Part shown: positions 1-12,705 of the stretch, piece by piece
Position numbering within the stretch: the stretch's first letter is position 1
Layout: each line of letters opens with the position of its first letter
Source: Allacma fusca
Taxonomy: Eukaryota > Arthropoda > Collembola > Symphypleona > Sminthuridae
Assembly (NCBI GenBank): GCA_947179485.1
Contig: OX359246.1
Coordinates: 22,258,001-22,322,000 of the forward strand
Direction: 5' to 3'
Length of the DNA stretch: 64,000 nt
Made by a program: the position numbers and the translations under genes
Notes under the pieces: model-generated
What the model was told of the DNA's origin: nothing
Database searches by the model: none
Seen by the model: the letters and a program-made list of their open reading frames with translations, nothing else

Positions 1-240
1 AATTTTGCCCCTAAAAATACAAATTTTCTTGTACTATCAAATTTTGCCCCTAAAATTACAAATTTTCTTGTACTATCAAATTTTGCCCCTAAAATTACAA
101 ATTTTCTTGTACTATCAAATTTTGCCCCTAAAAATACAAATTTTCTAGTACTATCAAATTTTGCCCCTAAAATTAAAACTTTTCTTGTACTATCAGATTT
201 TGCCCCTAAAAATACAAATTTTCTTCTACTTAAGCAAATT
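1..240. repeat. Minisatellite, 39-bp unit, cut by window edge
   Basis: Six near-identical copies of a 39-bp unit run from the first base; the GCCCC block recurs at 7, 46, 85, 124, 163 and 202. The unit contains AATTTTGCCCCTA, which is also in the array at 44.4 kb. The array starts outside the window, so its full length and any flanking element cannot be seen. Confidence 0.95.
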
Positions 241-2428
241 TTTGCCCAAATATTTTCGCCCCTAAAATTAAGCGTAGTCTTAAACCTCCAAATAATTATT
301 TTTACCAGGAAACATCAGTAAATTAGCAAACATTAAAATCATACGCTTTCCCTGGTATTTACACAAACGTTGAGTAATATTTTTTAAATGCGAGTCCTTA
401 ATTACCTGTACAAACAGAACAGTGCACCTGCCATATATGATTACATAGAGGCTGTTTGTTATGTGGTGTTCACTATTTAGAAAGAATCACGTAATAGGGA
501 AAAAACATGAATCAAGATGTTTTTGGAAAGTGGAGCCTCAAGTGAATTAGGAAGCGTTATAAGTGAATGTAAACTTATGCATTATGTAAATTTTAACTAT
601 TCAGAGAGTCAGTGTATGACTTTACAGGGCGCATCATCCCATTTGGGTTTAATAATAAAGAATTGATAGAGGAGTGTAAGAGTTGCCTTCAAATATGGTG
701 ATCCATCATCAGAGCCCATTTGAATATTAATATTCCTCCTAAAAATTAATTCAACTTGTTCTCAAATGCCAAAATGCATTCAATCACGTCTGGGCTGTAA
801 TGTCCCATTTCAAAACAATAATAATTTCCCTCTGCCAAAAAAAAATTTCATCATCCCGCAATATAACAAAAATCCTATCATAAGTAACTCTTCTGAAGGA
901 TAATGGGACACAGTGCTAATTATTTTATCCTTTAGAGTCTCAATGCTCTTTGGGTTATTGCATGTGTAAAAATCGTAGGGAATTTTCATCCTTAGCATAG
1001 AACAGCGTACATATGTAAATACATGATTAGCTCCATGGTCATAGATCATTACATTAAAATTTGGGGCAATCTGTCGACACCTGTTTCTTCATATGCATAT
1101 TCATAACAGCCAGGGCTTATTGTCGTAATTACGGTACGTTCCGCTTATGAGAGCACCCCTGCAAAATCTTTGCAAAGGCATCTCAATTGTTCTGGTCTCC
1201 AAGTCACGCTCCACACTCCCCAGGGAACGGATGATGTCAGTATTGAATTAACAGCAAATCATCCCAAATAACTATATTTATAGCTATGGGATAAATGGCT
1301 AAAGAATATTTGTTTTTACATTTAAATTTTTTTCAGTGGAATTCATTCTTTATTATAAATAGCAAGCTTTGAAACAACTGTGTTCATCTTTGGGCTCTCT
1401 ATAACTAAATGCAAAAACTATCGAAACGTTCTTTTACATTGTAATAACGTTTTGACAAAAAATTGACCCATTAATTTGTATCAATGCTATGGCCTGTCAC
1501 TGGCGGGACATATCAAGTTTGAATCCAAACCCAAGAGTATGTTTATTTGTTGAATCGTTGAATGTCAGTAAAGAAGTGGCGAACGGTTATTTTAGAATTG
1601 TAATTGAGAATAAATTGATTGGTTACAATAATATTCAATTATTGATTCAGAATGATATAACTAAGTAGCTGAGCTGTTGGCTTATGCTGGGTTGCTAATA
1701 CAGTACAACAAATACAGCGAAATATTAAAGAATAAAATATTCGTTACAGTACATAATTTTTTTTCCAACTGGGAATGATACTATTCGTAAATAGTATTCA
1801 AATATACAGGCCAAGTACTAATGGGTCCGGGTTATTAATAAAGTTACCATTGGACATAAAATCTGCACACTGCAGCGGTTTCAAAATTATTATGACAAAT
1901 TTATGCAAAGCAATGATATCATTCCGTATAATGCTCTGTACAACTTGAACCCTTTTTGTGCAAACACTAACAAGAGTTATTGAAGTATTAGATTTAATTT
2001 ATGCAGCAATATTCGGCGTTCATGTATTCTGCAGGGCAAGTAAAAATATGTCACGTGTTTGACTTCCAAGGAACTCGTGTGCAAGTTATAAAGTGTAAGT
2101 AATTTGTTGTAAAAAAAAGTTGCAAAACATATTTGAAGCTTTGAGAGGGATCACAACATAATATTTATTCCCATCTTGGAATTTTACCTAGTTTAAAGAA
2201 TTTTATGATAAGATGCTGTGATGACAAGGGTGCATTGTATCCGTTCCCCAGCTCGTACGTGATTTTACGTCTTTTAAAGAAAATTGCAGCAGTCCATCAG
2301 AGAGCTGTCAGATGTGTGCTAATGAAATTAAGTGATGATGCCGACGGTTTGCAATTTTCTGTGGATGCATGAGATGCACACATTTAATCACATGTGTGTG
2401 TGCAAGTATGCACATCATATTTACTTGT

Positions 2429-2431
<3 letters not shown>
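241..2431. other. Intergenic, AT-rich, no gene seen
   Basis: No open frame or splice chain here looks like a gene. A TTATAACAGC-like fragment near 1090-1165 may be a decayed terminus of the dispersed CAGT...ACTG elements. Confidence 0.6.

Positions 2432-2474
<43 letters not shown>
2432..2474. repeat. (GT)n microsatellite
   Basis: About 21 uninterrupted GT dinucleotides. The open frames through it are produced by the repeat. Confidence 0.97.
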
Positions 2475-2475
<1 letters not shown>

Positions 2476-2590
2476 CAAAAACCCATGTTTTGGTGTTCAA
2501 CATTACCCTGCGCAATCCTGCCACTTCCCATTATGTGCTGCCCCTGGGCTATAAATTATTATGGCATAGGGACATTATATACCTTCTGAG

Positions 2591-2742
2591 TACACTCCTT
2601 CTATAACAGCACCTCAGAGTTGGGCTCTCAACGAATCGAGGAGCTCTAGGGAAAAAAGCATGGGTTTATTTCTAAAGGATTTTGTCCTCACGTCGAAACT
2701 TCGCTCCTAGTAAGGGATCTGTTGTAAAGAGCAACCTCTGTA
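2591..2742. mobile_element. Short TA-flanked inverted-repeat element (degenerate)
   Basis: The left end reads TACACTCC then TCTATAACAGCACC, matching the family left terminus. The right end reads GTTGTAAAGAGCAACCTCTGTA, an imperfect reverse complement. The element is about 152 bp and has no coding capacity. The CAGT tetranucleotide is altered to CACT on the left. Confidence 0.4.
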
Positions 2743-4006
2743 TATATTTATCCTAGGACTGTCAAAGTTGGTATTACGTATGTACTTGTACCTTAGGGCT
2801 ATTATCAATTATGATCGTTATTTGTTTGTCATAGGTTTATTACGTACAGTCAAGGAAGGGCTATTATGCTTCTTTATAATGGACATTAGTACAAAAGTGC
2901 AGTTCCAATCCCTGTTGCAATTTTGAAAGGAAAATTGAAGAAATTGAAAGTTGTCGTTTTGTAATGACAAAAAGAGGCCCTCAAATGTGGTATTTTTACT
3001 TCAAGTGTATTTTTATAAGGTGGAATTAGGCCCGTAATTTGGAGTTTAGTTTTTATTACATCCTCATACCCATTTGAGCTGAGATTTTATCTTCAAGTAC
3101 AGTCCGACCTCTGTATAAAAGACACTCCCTTGTAATCTCACTTTTGTCACAGGGAAGAGTATCCCCAATTTTAAACGATGTGAATTTTTCCCTGTGGAAG
3201 AGAACCGCATTTTAACATTGAGATATCATTTTAAGGATCCTCCCATAAAGTTAATGTACTGTTATGTAAGAATTCAAAAAAATGTTGTCTCTTGCTGAAA
3301 CCGGATCCAACTGACAGGCTTATTGGGTTCCAAAATGATGAACCACAGCTATAGACAGACAGAATTTCGAGGGTACAAAACCTCAAGAGTAAATACAGTG
3401 CATTTGGATTATAGCAATAACTCTTAGAACCTTTAATTTTTGTACAATGGTTTTGGATGGGGAAGAGATAAATTGAACGTGGAGAGTGTTCAGATTTTTT
3501 TGAGAGGGAGATTTTTGAGTGAGGGATTCGGTTATAAAGATAGGATCCTGTAGATAGAGGGAAATGTCTCAACTGAATGACTCAAGTATCTTAATGTTGG
3601 ATCTGTTCGGACGTGTGTGTGTGTGTGTGTGTGTGTGGATGTTTCTGTAGCTGAACACAAAACCTTTCTTAATATAGGTGCAATTTAGATTCAATTTCTT
3701 GTGTCCTTGTTCATCTCATGCGTGTTACATAAATTGGATTGAAAGCGTGTGGTGTGCTATTACCACGTATATTATGAGTGAGTTTGATTGTGTGTAGTTT
3801 GATGTTCCACTCTCGCAGGTTCAATTTAGAAGGGAACTTAATATTTCGAATGTAAAAGCCCAGATGAAATTGTCATTAGAATTTATAATGCTATCCTTTC
3901 CCAAGCCTAATATGGGATGATTGTCTTGTTCTTTCCCAACAACGTACATTTTCGGATCTTTCCACACACACAAGTGATTTTCCTTTATTTACAGTCACCC
4001 ATTGTG
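2743..4006. other. Intergenic with one solo element end
   Basis: A solo left terminus of the TACAGT family lies at 3098-3130 and a (GT)12 tract at 3613-3637. A 113-codon open frame on the minus strand (3231-3572) shows no recognisable feature and is not called as a gene. Confidence 0.5.
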
Positions 4007-4860
4007 TACAGTCCACTCGCTTTGTAGGTGCAACCGCAGGAAACATATTTGGGACGATGATGTCGGGAATTGTAGGGAAATTCTCATTGGCTTAAATGCA
4101 TGGTAACGAATTACAAATCTTGGTAAATGGCACCAAAATTAATATTGCGGGAAATGGTAACAAGATTAACATTGGTAAATGGTAAAAACATGGACACTGG
4201 TAAATGGTAAAAACATGGACACTGGTAAATGGTAAAAACATGGAACCTGGTAAATGGTAAAAACATGGACACTGGTAAATGGTAAAAACATGGGCACTGG
4301 TAAATGGTAAAAACATGGACACTGGTAAATGGTAAAAACATGGGCACTGGTAAATGGTAAAAACATGGACACTGGTAAATGGTAAAAACATGGACACTGG
4401 TAAATGGTAAAAACATGGACACTGGTAAATGGTAAAAACATGGACACTGGTAAATGGTAAAAACATGGACACTGGTAAATGGTAAAAACATGGACACTGG
4501 TAAATGGTAAAAACATGGACACTGGTAAATGGTAAAAACATGGACACTGGTAAATGGTAAAAACATGGACACTGGTAAATGGTAAAAACATTAACACTGT
4601 GGTAAATTGTAATAAAATTAACATTGTCGTAAATTGTAACAAAATTGGCATTGTCGTAAATGGCAACAAAATTAACATTGTCGTAAATGGTAACAAAATT
4701 AACATTGTCGTAAATGGTAACAAATTTATCATTGTCCTGAATGGTAACAAAATTATCATTGTCGCAAATTGTAACAAAATTAACCTTGTGTAACAAAATT
4801 CCCACAAAATTAACCTTGTGTAACAAAATTCCAACAAAATTACCATTGCCTTGTACTGTA
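4007..4860. mobile_element. CAGT...ACTG element carrying a minisatellite
   Basis: TACAGTCCACTCGCTTTG opens at 4007 and CCTTGTACTGTA closes at 4860, giving a TA-flanked element of about 854 bp. Its left end closely matches those at 25059 and 48323 (for example the shared GTAGGTGCAACC / GTGGGTGCAAC stretch). Nearly all of the interior is a minisatellite. No transposase is present. The right end is short and only weakly matches the left, so the boundary is tentative. Confidence 0.5.
4160..4850. repeat. Two-block minisatellite, 25-bp then about 27-bp units
   Basis: The first block (to about 4590) is about 17 copies of a 25-bp unit containing ACATGGACACTGGTAAATGG. The second block (about 4590-4850) has units of about 27 bp containing AACATTGTCGTAAATGGTAA. 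Because 25 is not a multiple of 3 and the unit lacks stops on one strand, it creates long false reading frames of 150-310 codons on the minus strand. Confidence 0.95.
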
Positions 4861-6932
4861 AACAAAATATTTTGTACGAAACCCCAGAAAACGTCACATC
4901 CGAGCAATTGAAACAAAACATTTCCAAAAATGCCTCCCCAAACAATTCCCTACCAAAAATATCACTCCTATATCCAGATCTCACTGCAGATCCCCCCAAC
5001 CTCCAAAAACATATCCAAGAAGTAAAACCACAAAACGAAACCAGGTAACTCACGTTTTCCTCCCCACAAAAAAAAACATAAAAAAATTCAGAACACAATC
5101 AATCCTATACTTTGATTTCCAGTTGATTTTGGTCACCCCAAAAAAATTGATTTCTCCATAAAATCCCCACAAAATATACTCTACCCTCCAAAATAATCTC
5201 ACACAAAATTACCAGCCTGATTTTGTCTCTGATTTCCCGTAATTACCAACAACAGTTACTACTATTCAGCTACAAATTATTTCTTCATCTCTCTCTCCCC
5301 CCCCCCTTATAATCCCACATAAAATTTTCCTTTTGAATAACTTTCCTCAACATTTTTTCACTCCCTCTTTTAGTCCTTACTTTTGGCTCCCAAGTACAGT
5401 GGTTTACACTTTGATTGAATCTCCTCCTCTCCAGTGACCATTTATCATCCATTAGAAAAAGACGGGCACAAATCTGAGCCAAAGAAGCTGCCAAAAGGAC
5501 GGAACGAATCATTTGTTTCTTTTTTCACAGACCATCTCTCTCTTTCTCTCTCTCTCCTCTCTGCGGTCATCTGTTGATGAAGGGCTTCCACTTCCTAAGT
5601 GGACAGGGAACAAGGTGACCAATTAAGCTTGTCAGCTCAAGGTGTCCACAATTCCTAAAGAGTCTTCAACCCCAGACCAATAAATACACTGAACCTACAC
5701 AGCTACAGTAGATATACAAAACATACTGCGGTCCTCTTCTCCCAAAAAAATAAAAACATCTCAGCTGGACTTTTAGGAACAGATACGGAATCGGGCTATT
5801 AAAGCCTTTAAATATTCCTTGGCATGAATCCTTTTTTTTATAGATACTTTACAAGTGTTTTATATTCAAAGTCCTCTTATACTAGCACTGTCCCATGTAA
5901 ATTTACAGGGACAGAAAACAATCTCAAAAGATTCTAATGGGAAGACAAACGGACCCAACACCTAAATTAATATCCCTCCAAAATACACAATGGACATTCC
6001 AAACCAACGGTTTCTTACCTTAAAGACTTTTACTGTCCATGAAAATTCTCTCAAAATTTTTCTGTTGTCTGGGTTTAAAAAACAGGAGCTGAAGGAAGGG
6101 AATTTTTTGTTGGAATAACAGGGAGATTTAATTTATAGAAAATATTTGGACATTTTCTGGAAATTTGGAATATTTTGTGAGGTGTGAAATTGTGTGGGGA
6201 TGGATAGCGTGTGTGTTTTTTTATACGGAGGGTATTTTTGTATGAGGTTGCTGGGACGGAGGGACGGACTGTAAACGTATGCACTGACATTGGCTCTCCT
6301 GTGAATAAAAGGTCTTTTAGAGGATCCGAGGGCGTAAATCAAATGCAGCCGAAGAATAAATCATGGGTGAAGCCCGTTTGTGGAGGCTGAAGTCTGTGTG
6401 ACACTTGAAAAATTAAAATTTGATAAAACCTCCCTTGTTTTCAATGACTTCTCATTTTTCCTCTCCACTCTTGTCATTCTCCCCGTCTGTTGTTTCCTTA
6501 TCTGAGGACCCAAAGTGGAGGAATGGAGAGGAGCGGCTTTCAAAGAATTTTCTCCCCTTTTCTCCTGACTCTTAGGCCCCAACTTTTATCCTGGCACAAA
6601 TTTCCAGCTTTGTGTAATTGCCGGGCGCTTCTCTCTCGATTTCTCGCTCTCTCTCTCCCTCTCTCTCTCCCTGGGAAATGCTTTCTTCCTTCTGATGCTT
6701 TTTGTCTTCTGTGGACCAATTTTAAACGTACCTTTCCTTCTATGGTGAATACAAGGGAGAAGGAGGTTATTCCTTGATGGTTAAAGTAAGAATCTGAGAA
6801 GGGGATTGGTTTATATTAATTATAGGAGTCAGAAAACAGTGTTAGGCGAAAACACATTTGAGAGTGGGAAATGAGTAAGCAGAGTTGGAGCTTTCCAACG
6901 TGTAATAGTTTGCAGGATAAAAATCTACAGGT
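4861..6932. other. Intergenic with pyrimidine tracts
   Basis: No gene is seen. CT-rich or C-rich tracts lie at 5288-5307, 5534-5561 and 6630-6672. A possible solo left element end (TACAGTGG) is at 5393. Confidence 0.55.
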
Positions 6933-6999
6933 TACAGTACATTGTTGTTTCAAGAGTTGTGTAGACAATATTTTGCCTATTAGTATGTTACCATTGGGT

Positions 7000-8125
7000 T
7001 GGCTGTTATTATGGTAACATTGCAGGTGTTGTTAAAATGTTAACATTGCATTTACGGCTACCAGGTTAACACTGCATTCGTTGTTACCATGGTAACACTG
7101 CATTCGTTGTAACCATGGTCACACTGCATTCGTTGTTACTATGGTAACAGCAAATTCGTCCCTATGTTAACCGTGAATTCCTTCTTACCAAGATAACATT
7201 TCTTTCACTGTTACCATGGTAACATTGCATTACCTATTACAAAGGTAACATTGCATTACCTATTACAAAGGTAACATTGCATTACCTATTACAAAGGTAA
7301 CATTGCATTACATATTACTAAGGTAACATTGCGTTCGATATTACCAAGGTAACGTTGCATTCGATATTACCAAGGTAACATTGCATTCGCTATTACCAAG
7401 GTAACATTGCATTCGCTATTACCAAGGTAACATTGCATTCGCTATTACCAAGGTAACATTGAATTCGCTATTACCAAGGTAACATTGCATTCACTGTTAC
7501 CAGGATAACATTGAATTCGCTCCCATGTTATCAGTGTACTCGTTGTTACCAAGTTAACACTGCATTCGCTCCCATGTTAACATTGCCCTCACCGGTACCA
7601 TGGTAACAGTGCATTCGTTATTACTATGTTACCATTGAATTTAACATTAAATGCCATGGTAACCGCGAATGCAGTGTTACCATGGTATGCATTCCATTTG
7701 CCGTAACCGAGGCAACGTTGCAGTCGTTCCCATGGTAACTTTGCACTCCCTGTTACCATAATATACTTTGCATTTATTGTTACCATGGTAACAGTGCATT
7801 TGCTGCTACCAGTGCAACATTGCATTCGCGATCACCATGGTAACATTGCATTTGCTTTTACCATAACAACATTGCATTCGTGATCACCATGGTAACATTG
7901 CATTCGCGATCACCATGGTAACATTGTACTCGCTTTTACCATAACCACATTGCATTCGCGATCACCATGGTAATATTGTACTCGCTTTTACCATAACAAC
8001 ATTGCATTCGCGATCACCATGGTAACATTGTACTCGCTTTTACCATAACAACATTGCATTCGCGATCACCATGGTAACATTGCATTCGCTTTTACCATAA
8101 CAACATTGCATTCGCGATCACCAGT
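7000..8125. repeat. 26-bp minisatellite of X-box-like palindromes
   Basis: About 40 units of 26 bp, typified by AAGGTAACATTGCATTCGCT followed by ATTACC. Several units contain the perfect 14-bp palindrome GTTACCATGGTAAC (7083-7096, 7210-7223, 7779-7792). From about 7820 two variant units alternate, giving a 52-bp higher-order repeat. A solo left terminus of the TACAGT family lies just upstream at 6933; no matching right end was found. Confidence 0.95.
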
Positions 8126-8934
8126 CGGTGCCAACACCCAAAAATATTTTAGCATTTCGCCAGAGCCTCTATAAATCCAACTGCTAAAGAAAATTGCACC
8201 AGTAATAATTCCCCTGGAAGCATCTCCTCCAGAAAGTCTACACCCCATTTAAATTTTCCCAGCTTCCCCAAAACTTGTATTTGTTTAATGATATTTGTCC
8301 GTGAAGCGAAATACTTTTCCTCTTGATTTCCCCCTAACATTTTCCCCCCAAGGAAAATTTTTGTGGTGTAGACTTCTGAAACTCTCCGTCTCCGCGACTT
8401 CCAACTTCATACATACCTGCGAACCTACACGGATACAAGGATTCCCAACCATCTCTTACCATCTCCTCCCTGTGAAGTGCACTCTCCAAAAACGTTTATA
8501 CTCCTTTATAGAGAATACGCGAGCAAGTTAAAATGCCTGAAGCACCTTTAAACTCTCGTTTTCGCTCCTACCCCTCTCCTCTCTTTTTCTTTTTTTTTTT
8601 TGACTTGAAGCTCCCGAAAAAACAGTTTCATTTCTCATTACAGACAGAGACTCCTCATGTATTTGACTCCAACTTGGAGTAGTACATGAAAGAGAGCCTT
8701 CATTTGATTCTTAGGAAAAGTTGGCTGTCTCACTTTGACTTTGATTGCTTGCCCTATGTGACTCCATGGTTTTTTTCCCTCTTGTATAGGTTGGCACGAA
8801 GTGAAAAAAAAATTCCTAAGTGAGCCAAGTGTAAATAAAGGGAACGTGTAAGAGGGAAGGGAGCTTTCCCTACTTTTTCCCTCTTTCCCTCCCAAGGAAT
8901 AATATTAGGTTTAAACCATGCATGCTTCCCTAAA
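8126..8934. other. Intergenic, no gene seen
   Basis: The stretch is pyrimidine-biased on the plus strand. Short open frames in it show no motif or splice chain. Confidence 0.5.
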
Positions 8935-9144
8935 TACAGTCAGCCCCTCCTGAAACACACCCCACAAAATTTTCTCTCTCCCTTTAAAATGCCCAAAAAA
9001 ATCTGAACAATTTTTAAATTTTTTCTCCCCTTAATAAAAATCTTAACTTTCAAAATTTAGCCCATAAAATGTTTCCCCTTTGAAAAAAAATCCCTAATTT
9101 AAAAAAATTTTCAAGGATTGCTGTAAATTGAAAATTGCACTGTA
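8935..9144. mobile_element. CAGT...ACTG inverted-repeat element, about 210 bp
   Basis: TACAGTCAGCCCCTCCTG opens and TTGCACTGTA closes. The ends are TA-flanked and the terminal tetranucleotides are intact, but the subterminal match is weak. There is no coding capacity. Confidence 0.4.
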
Positions 9145-12100
9145 GTACACGTTTGTGGAACATTATTGGGAAGATTGGAGATTGAGCCTTCACTCACGCA
9201 GTCTATAGGGATAGCTGAACTTATTGTACAGTATAGGTCCTATATTGAACACTGGACGTACATACATACATACGTACGTAACTCAACTTCCCTCCCTCGA
9301 ACTCACTCACCATACGATGGAGTTTCCAAGTTTAAAATGAAATTATTAGGAAAAAGTGGCTGAAAAGAAGTGAGTCCAGGAAAGGAAGCTTCTGGAGAGG
9401 TTTCGTGCCAGAGTGCTGGAGGGAATTTTTTTCTTTTTTTTTTCAGTAACGAGTTAAAGGTTCCTGAGTATATTTTTATAGCTCCTGGAATTTTTTCATA
9501 TAGATTTTAAAACATTCCCAACCCCCTCAAAAGATTGATTAGTAATTGATTCCTTTGAAATAAAAAAATTGTGGGGAAAGGTTCAAAAGTCCTTTCCCTT
9601 CATCTCAAGCATAATTAATTACTGTAAATATGTACATGCATGATTTTTATATGTATGTACATATATGTAGATTTTTAATTCTAAATATTTATGTCCTCCC
9701 GAAATTTTTATCACCAGGTCTTTGCTCTCTGACGAGGGTTTAAATGGAAGTTTGGATCAAATTGCATGGGGAAATTAACATGAGCAAAATCAAGCTTATT
9801 TGCATTTAACCTCCTTTTAAAAACATATTTTTCAAACCCAACAGGATTTTAGGTCCTTTGTTGAAACCACTTGCCAATAATGATTTACGCTGACCTTTTT
9901 TTTTTCCTACGTAAAAAAAACGCAAACAAATGTTGACATTTGATCTGAAATTTTATTCACTTGTTTTGGGGAATTAATGCTCCTCCTTTTACTATAAAAT
10001 TTTTTTTTGTACACATGTTTATAGTTAAATATACTCAATAGGTATGTATGTACATACAGTGTCTATAGCTGAAATAGATTTTGGGTAATTTCCTTCGTTA
10101 CAGGGAAAAGTATTTATATGTTCAATTATTTATTTAATTCAGATAGGATTTATTACTCATCGTTAAAAGTAGGGCTGAGGGAAGGATTCACAGAGGTTAG
10201 TGGTTTTGATGATTCGTTTGTTGCTTATCCCTGAAGCAGTTTTGAGGTGATAATCTTCCTATCCTTACAAGCCACTAAAAACAACACGTCAATAATGACT
10301 TTTGCTCGCCTTCTGTCCAATGGCTCCAAAAACCCACGGATTACAGATTTACAAAAAAACACAGCTCTGCTTAAAACGTCCTCCTTAAACATAGTAACAA
10401 CTCTGACCGTCCAAATAACAGAATTTGTCTCCTAAAAATCCAGTGAATTGAACAGACGACTGTGATGAGACTCTTCGTAAAAGAATAAAAATGTCGTTTG
10501 ATCTTCTGGCTCGGCTGTTATAGCAAGTATACACTGTACACGTCAAATTGCACCTGTCATGTAGATTTCCTTCCTGAGACTTGTAACAGTGTTCTGATTC
10601 AGTCAAGTTTTTTTTTTTACAGGTGACATTATCGTCCAACAAAGTTGCAAATCCACTCCGTATCTCCCAATGATTGACAATTATTATTGGAGTAGGGATA
10701 TTGTAACCAAACCTATTTGACTTGCATGGGCTGAACTTACACAGTGAGGTAATTATTGGGCTGAAACACACTTATACTCTACCATTTGACTACTGATGAG
10801 ACGGGGCTGGGACCAGGATTGACCAGAGTGGAGGAATTTTTAATTGTAATGTCCCCTGGCTCTGAATGTTTATTTTATACGTAATTTGTTCAGTGTCAAT
10901 TGAAGCAATGTCTGGGAAGATTGTCAATAAAATTCCTCTGGATTTTTCAAGCAATTTTCCCTACTCATGATATTTATTCTGAGCTACTTTTTCTCAAATC
11001 AATGTCTCTTTATGAGGCTTGTGGTACTAGAAATGCTCAGAGATTTTTTTTCCCTATGAGGTCAGTACCATATTGTTATATATGTACGTACATATTGTAT
11101 TGCTAAATTACCAATGATCCTCGAATTTATTTTAATTTCACAAATCTGAATCTGACTTAAAAAAAATTATTGGAACATTTATTGTGAGAAAAATTTTGTA
11201 TATTTAAGACTTTAAAATGTAGCATTTGACAGGATTTGATTCAATTGACAAAAGTCATGTGTTTATGATTTCCATAGATTTTAAAGCTTCAGGCTTGGAA
11301 GGCTACGAAATTAATAAAAGACACACGGAAGGTCCTTAAATGCTTGTAGTTGCTCCCTGATTACGACACATGCTCTCTCACATGTAAGTATTTACAAAGA
11401 CAGGGGTCCTGCAATTGAGAGTTCCGCCAGGACTCACCTGATTGATATTCCAAACCAGGGTCGAGAGTACCGCACAAAGGGAGAGGAAATATTAATATGG
11501 AACGACAAAAATGACACTCGCCTCTCGAAAATGTACGGCCTCATCGGCCATCATCCCCGCACTCATCGTAAATCATTGTCAAAATTTTTCTAGCTCGAAT
11601 TCCCTCCAATTGTTGTGTCCAATGACCGAAATCAAGATTGTCTCACCAGGCTCATGAATATTTATTTGGATATTTATATTTTTTGAGATTGTGTGTGTCC
11701 ACTGGGATGGGGGGAGAGACTGCATTTACTAAAGTTCTCCCAAGACCTCCGTCTCTCGTAACATTCCTCAAGTTTGACTCTCTAATGTGGTAATTCCTGT
11801 TAAGCTTTGAGCGGGTACTCGCTCTGAATTTAAATTAGAACTCTGTCCACTCCTGAAATCTGAGGGACATTTGAAGACCTTTTTAGTATTAGAGTACAAT
11901 AACTGTCTAACTCTTAGGATTGTAACTATACTTTGTTGTATGTCCTCCATTTGAAAAACTAAGCCTTTTTGGGTATACGCTCCCCATTCAAATGTCCAAA
12001 GACAGTAAACATCTTGTAATTTTACAGCATCATTGGTCGCAGGATTTTCAGAAATTATGAGAATTTATTAAACCTTCCTCAAAAATTCCTGAAATATTTA

Positions 12101-12484
12101 TGAGGGATTATTCCCCAAAAATACATTCCTATAAAACTATGAATGTAAATTCCAAACAGATAATAAATTTCATTAAAGAATGATATTACAGAGAAATATC
12201 CAAACAAACCCCCTGTTCGATTTCCTTCCTCACAATGAATATTTTTTTAATTCACTCCATTATCTCCATTGTGGTTCACAATTTAAATCCAACTTATTAA
12301 AACATTCCTGCTTTACAAAAAGCTCCGTTTAAACACATGAGGATACATATGTGCGGCAATTACCTACAATAAAATTGACAATCGTCCCACAGAACGTTGC
12401 GCAAAAAAAGCATCAAAAATTGACCGCTCTTCCCATAACAGATGTTCTCTTGGGCTGATGAGTCCCTGAGCTAATAAATGTATT
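9145..12484. other. Intergenic; possible element 10055-10538
   Basis: A left-like end (TACAGTGTCTATAGCTG) at 10055 and a right-like end (GTTATAGCAAGTATACACTG) ending at 10538 could bound a 484-bp element. The 128-codon minus frame at 10385-10771 runs through that right end. No gene is supported elsewhere. Confidence 0.35.
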
Positions 12485-12705
12485 TACAGTGTGGGCTATT
12501 TACTACGGATGTGCATTACCCCCTGGGAAAAAAATTCTGACAAATTCAGAATCTTTAGAATATGAGGGGGGCAATTTAATTGTTTTATTTGGGGGAAATG
12601 TCTCAGAGTGCCCCAAAAGGGGAAACCTTCAGCGAGCCCTGGACTTTGAGATTATAGTGTTTGCCAGAGAGATTGGAAAAGTCCTTTGAGCTGGGATTGA
12701 CTGTA
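12485..12705. mobile_element. CAGT...ACTG inverted-repeat element, about 221 bp
   Basis: TACAGTGTGGGCTATTTACT opens and GGGATTGACTGTA closes, TA-flanked. The interior is unique, with no array and no long frame. Confidence 0.45.

Noticed and set aside
4092-5098. Open frames of 150-310 codons on the minus strand with tandem peptide repeats
   Set aside because: They are produced by the 25-bp minisatellite, which is stop-free in all three frames; the same peptide repeats appear in overlapping frames.
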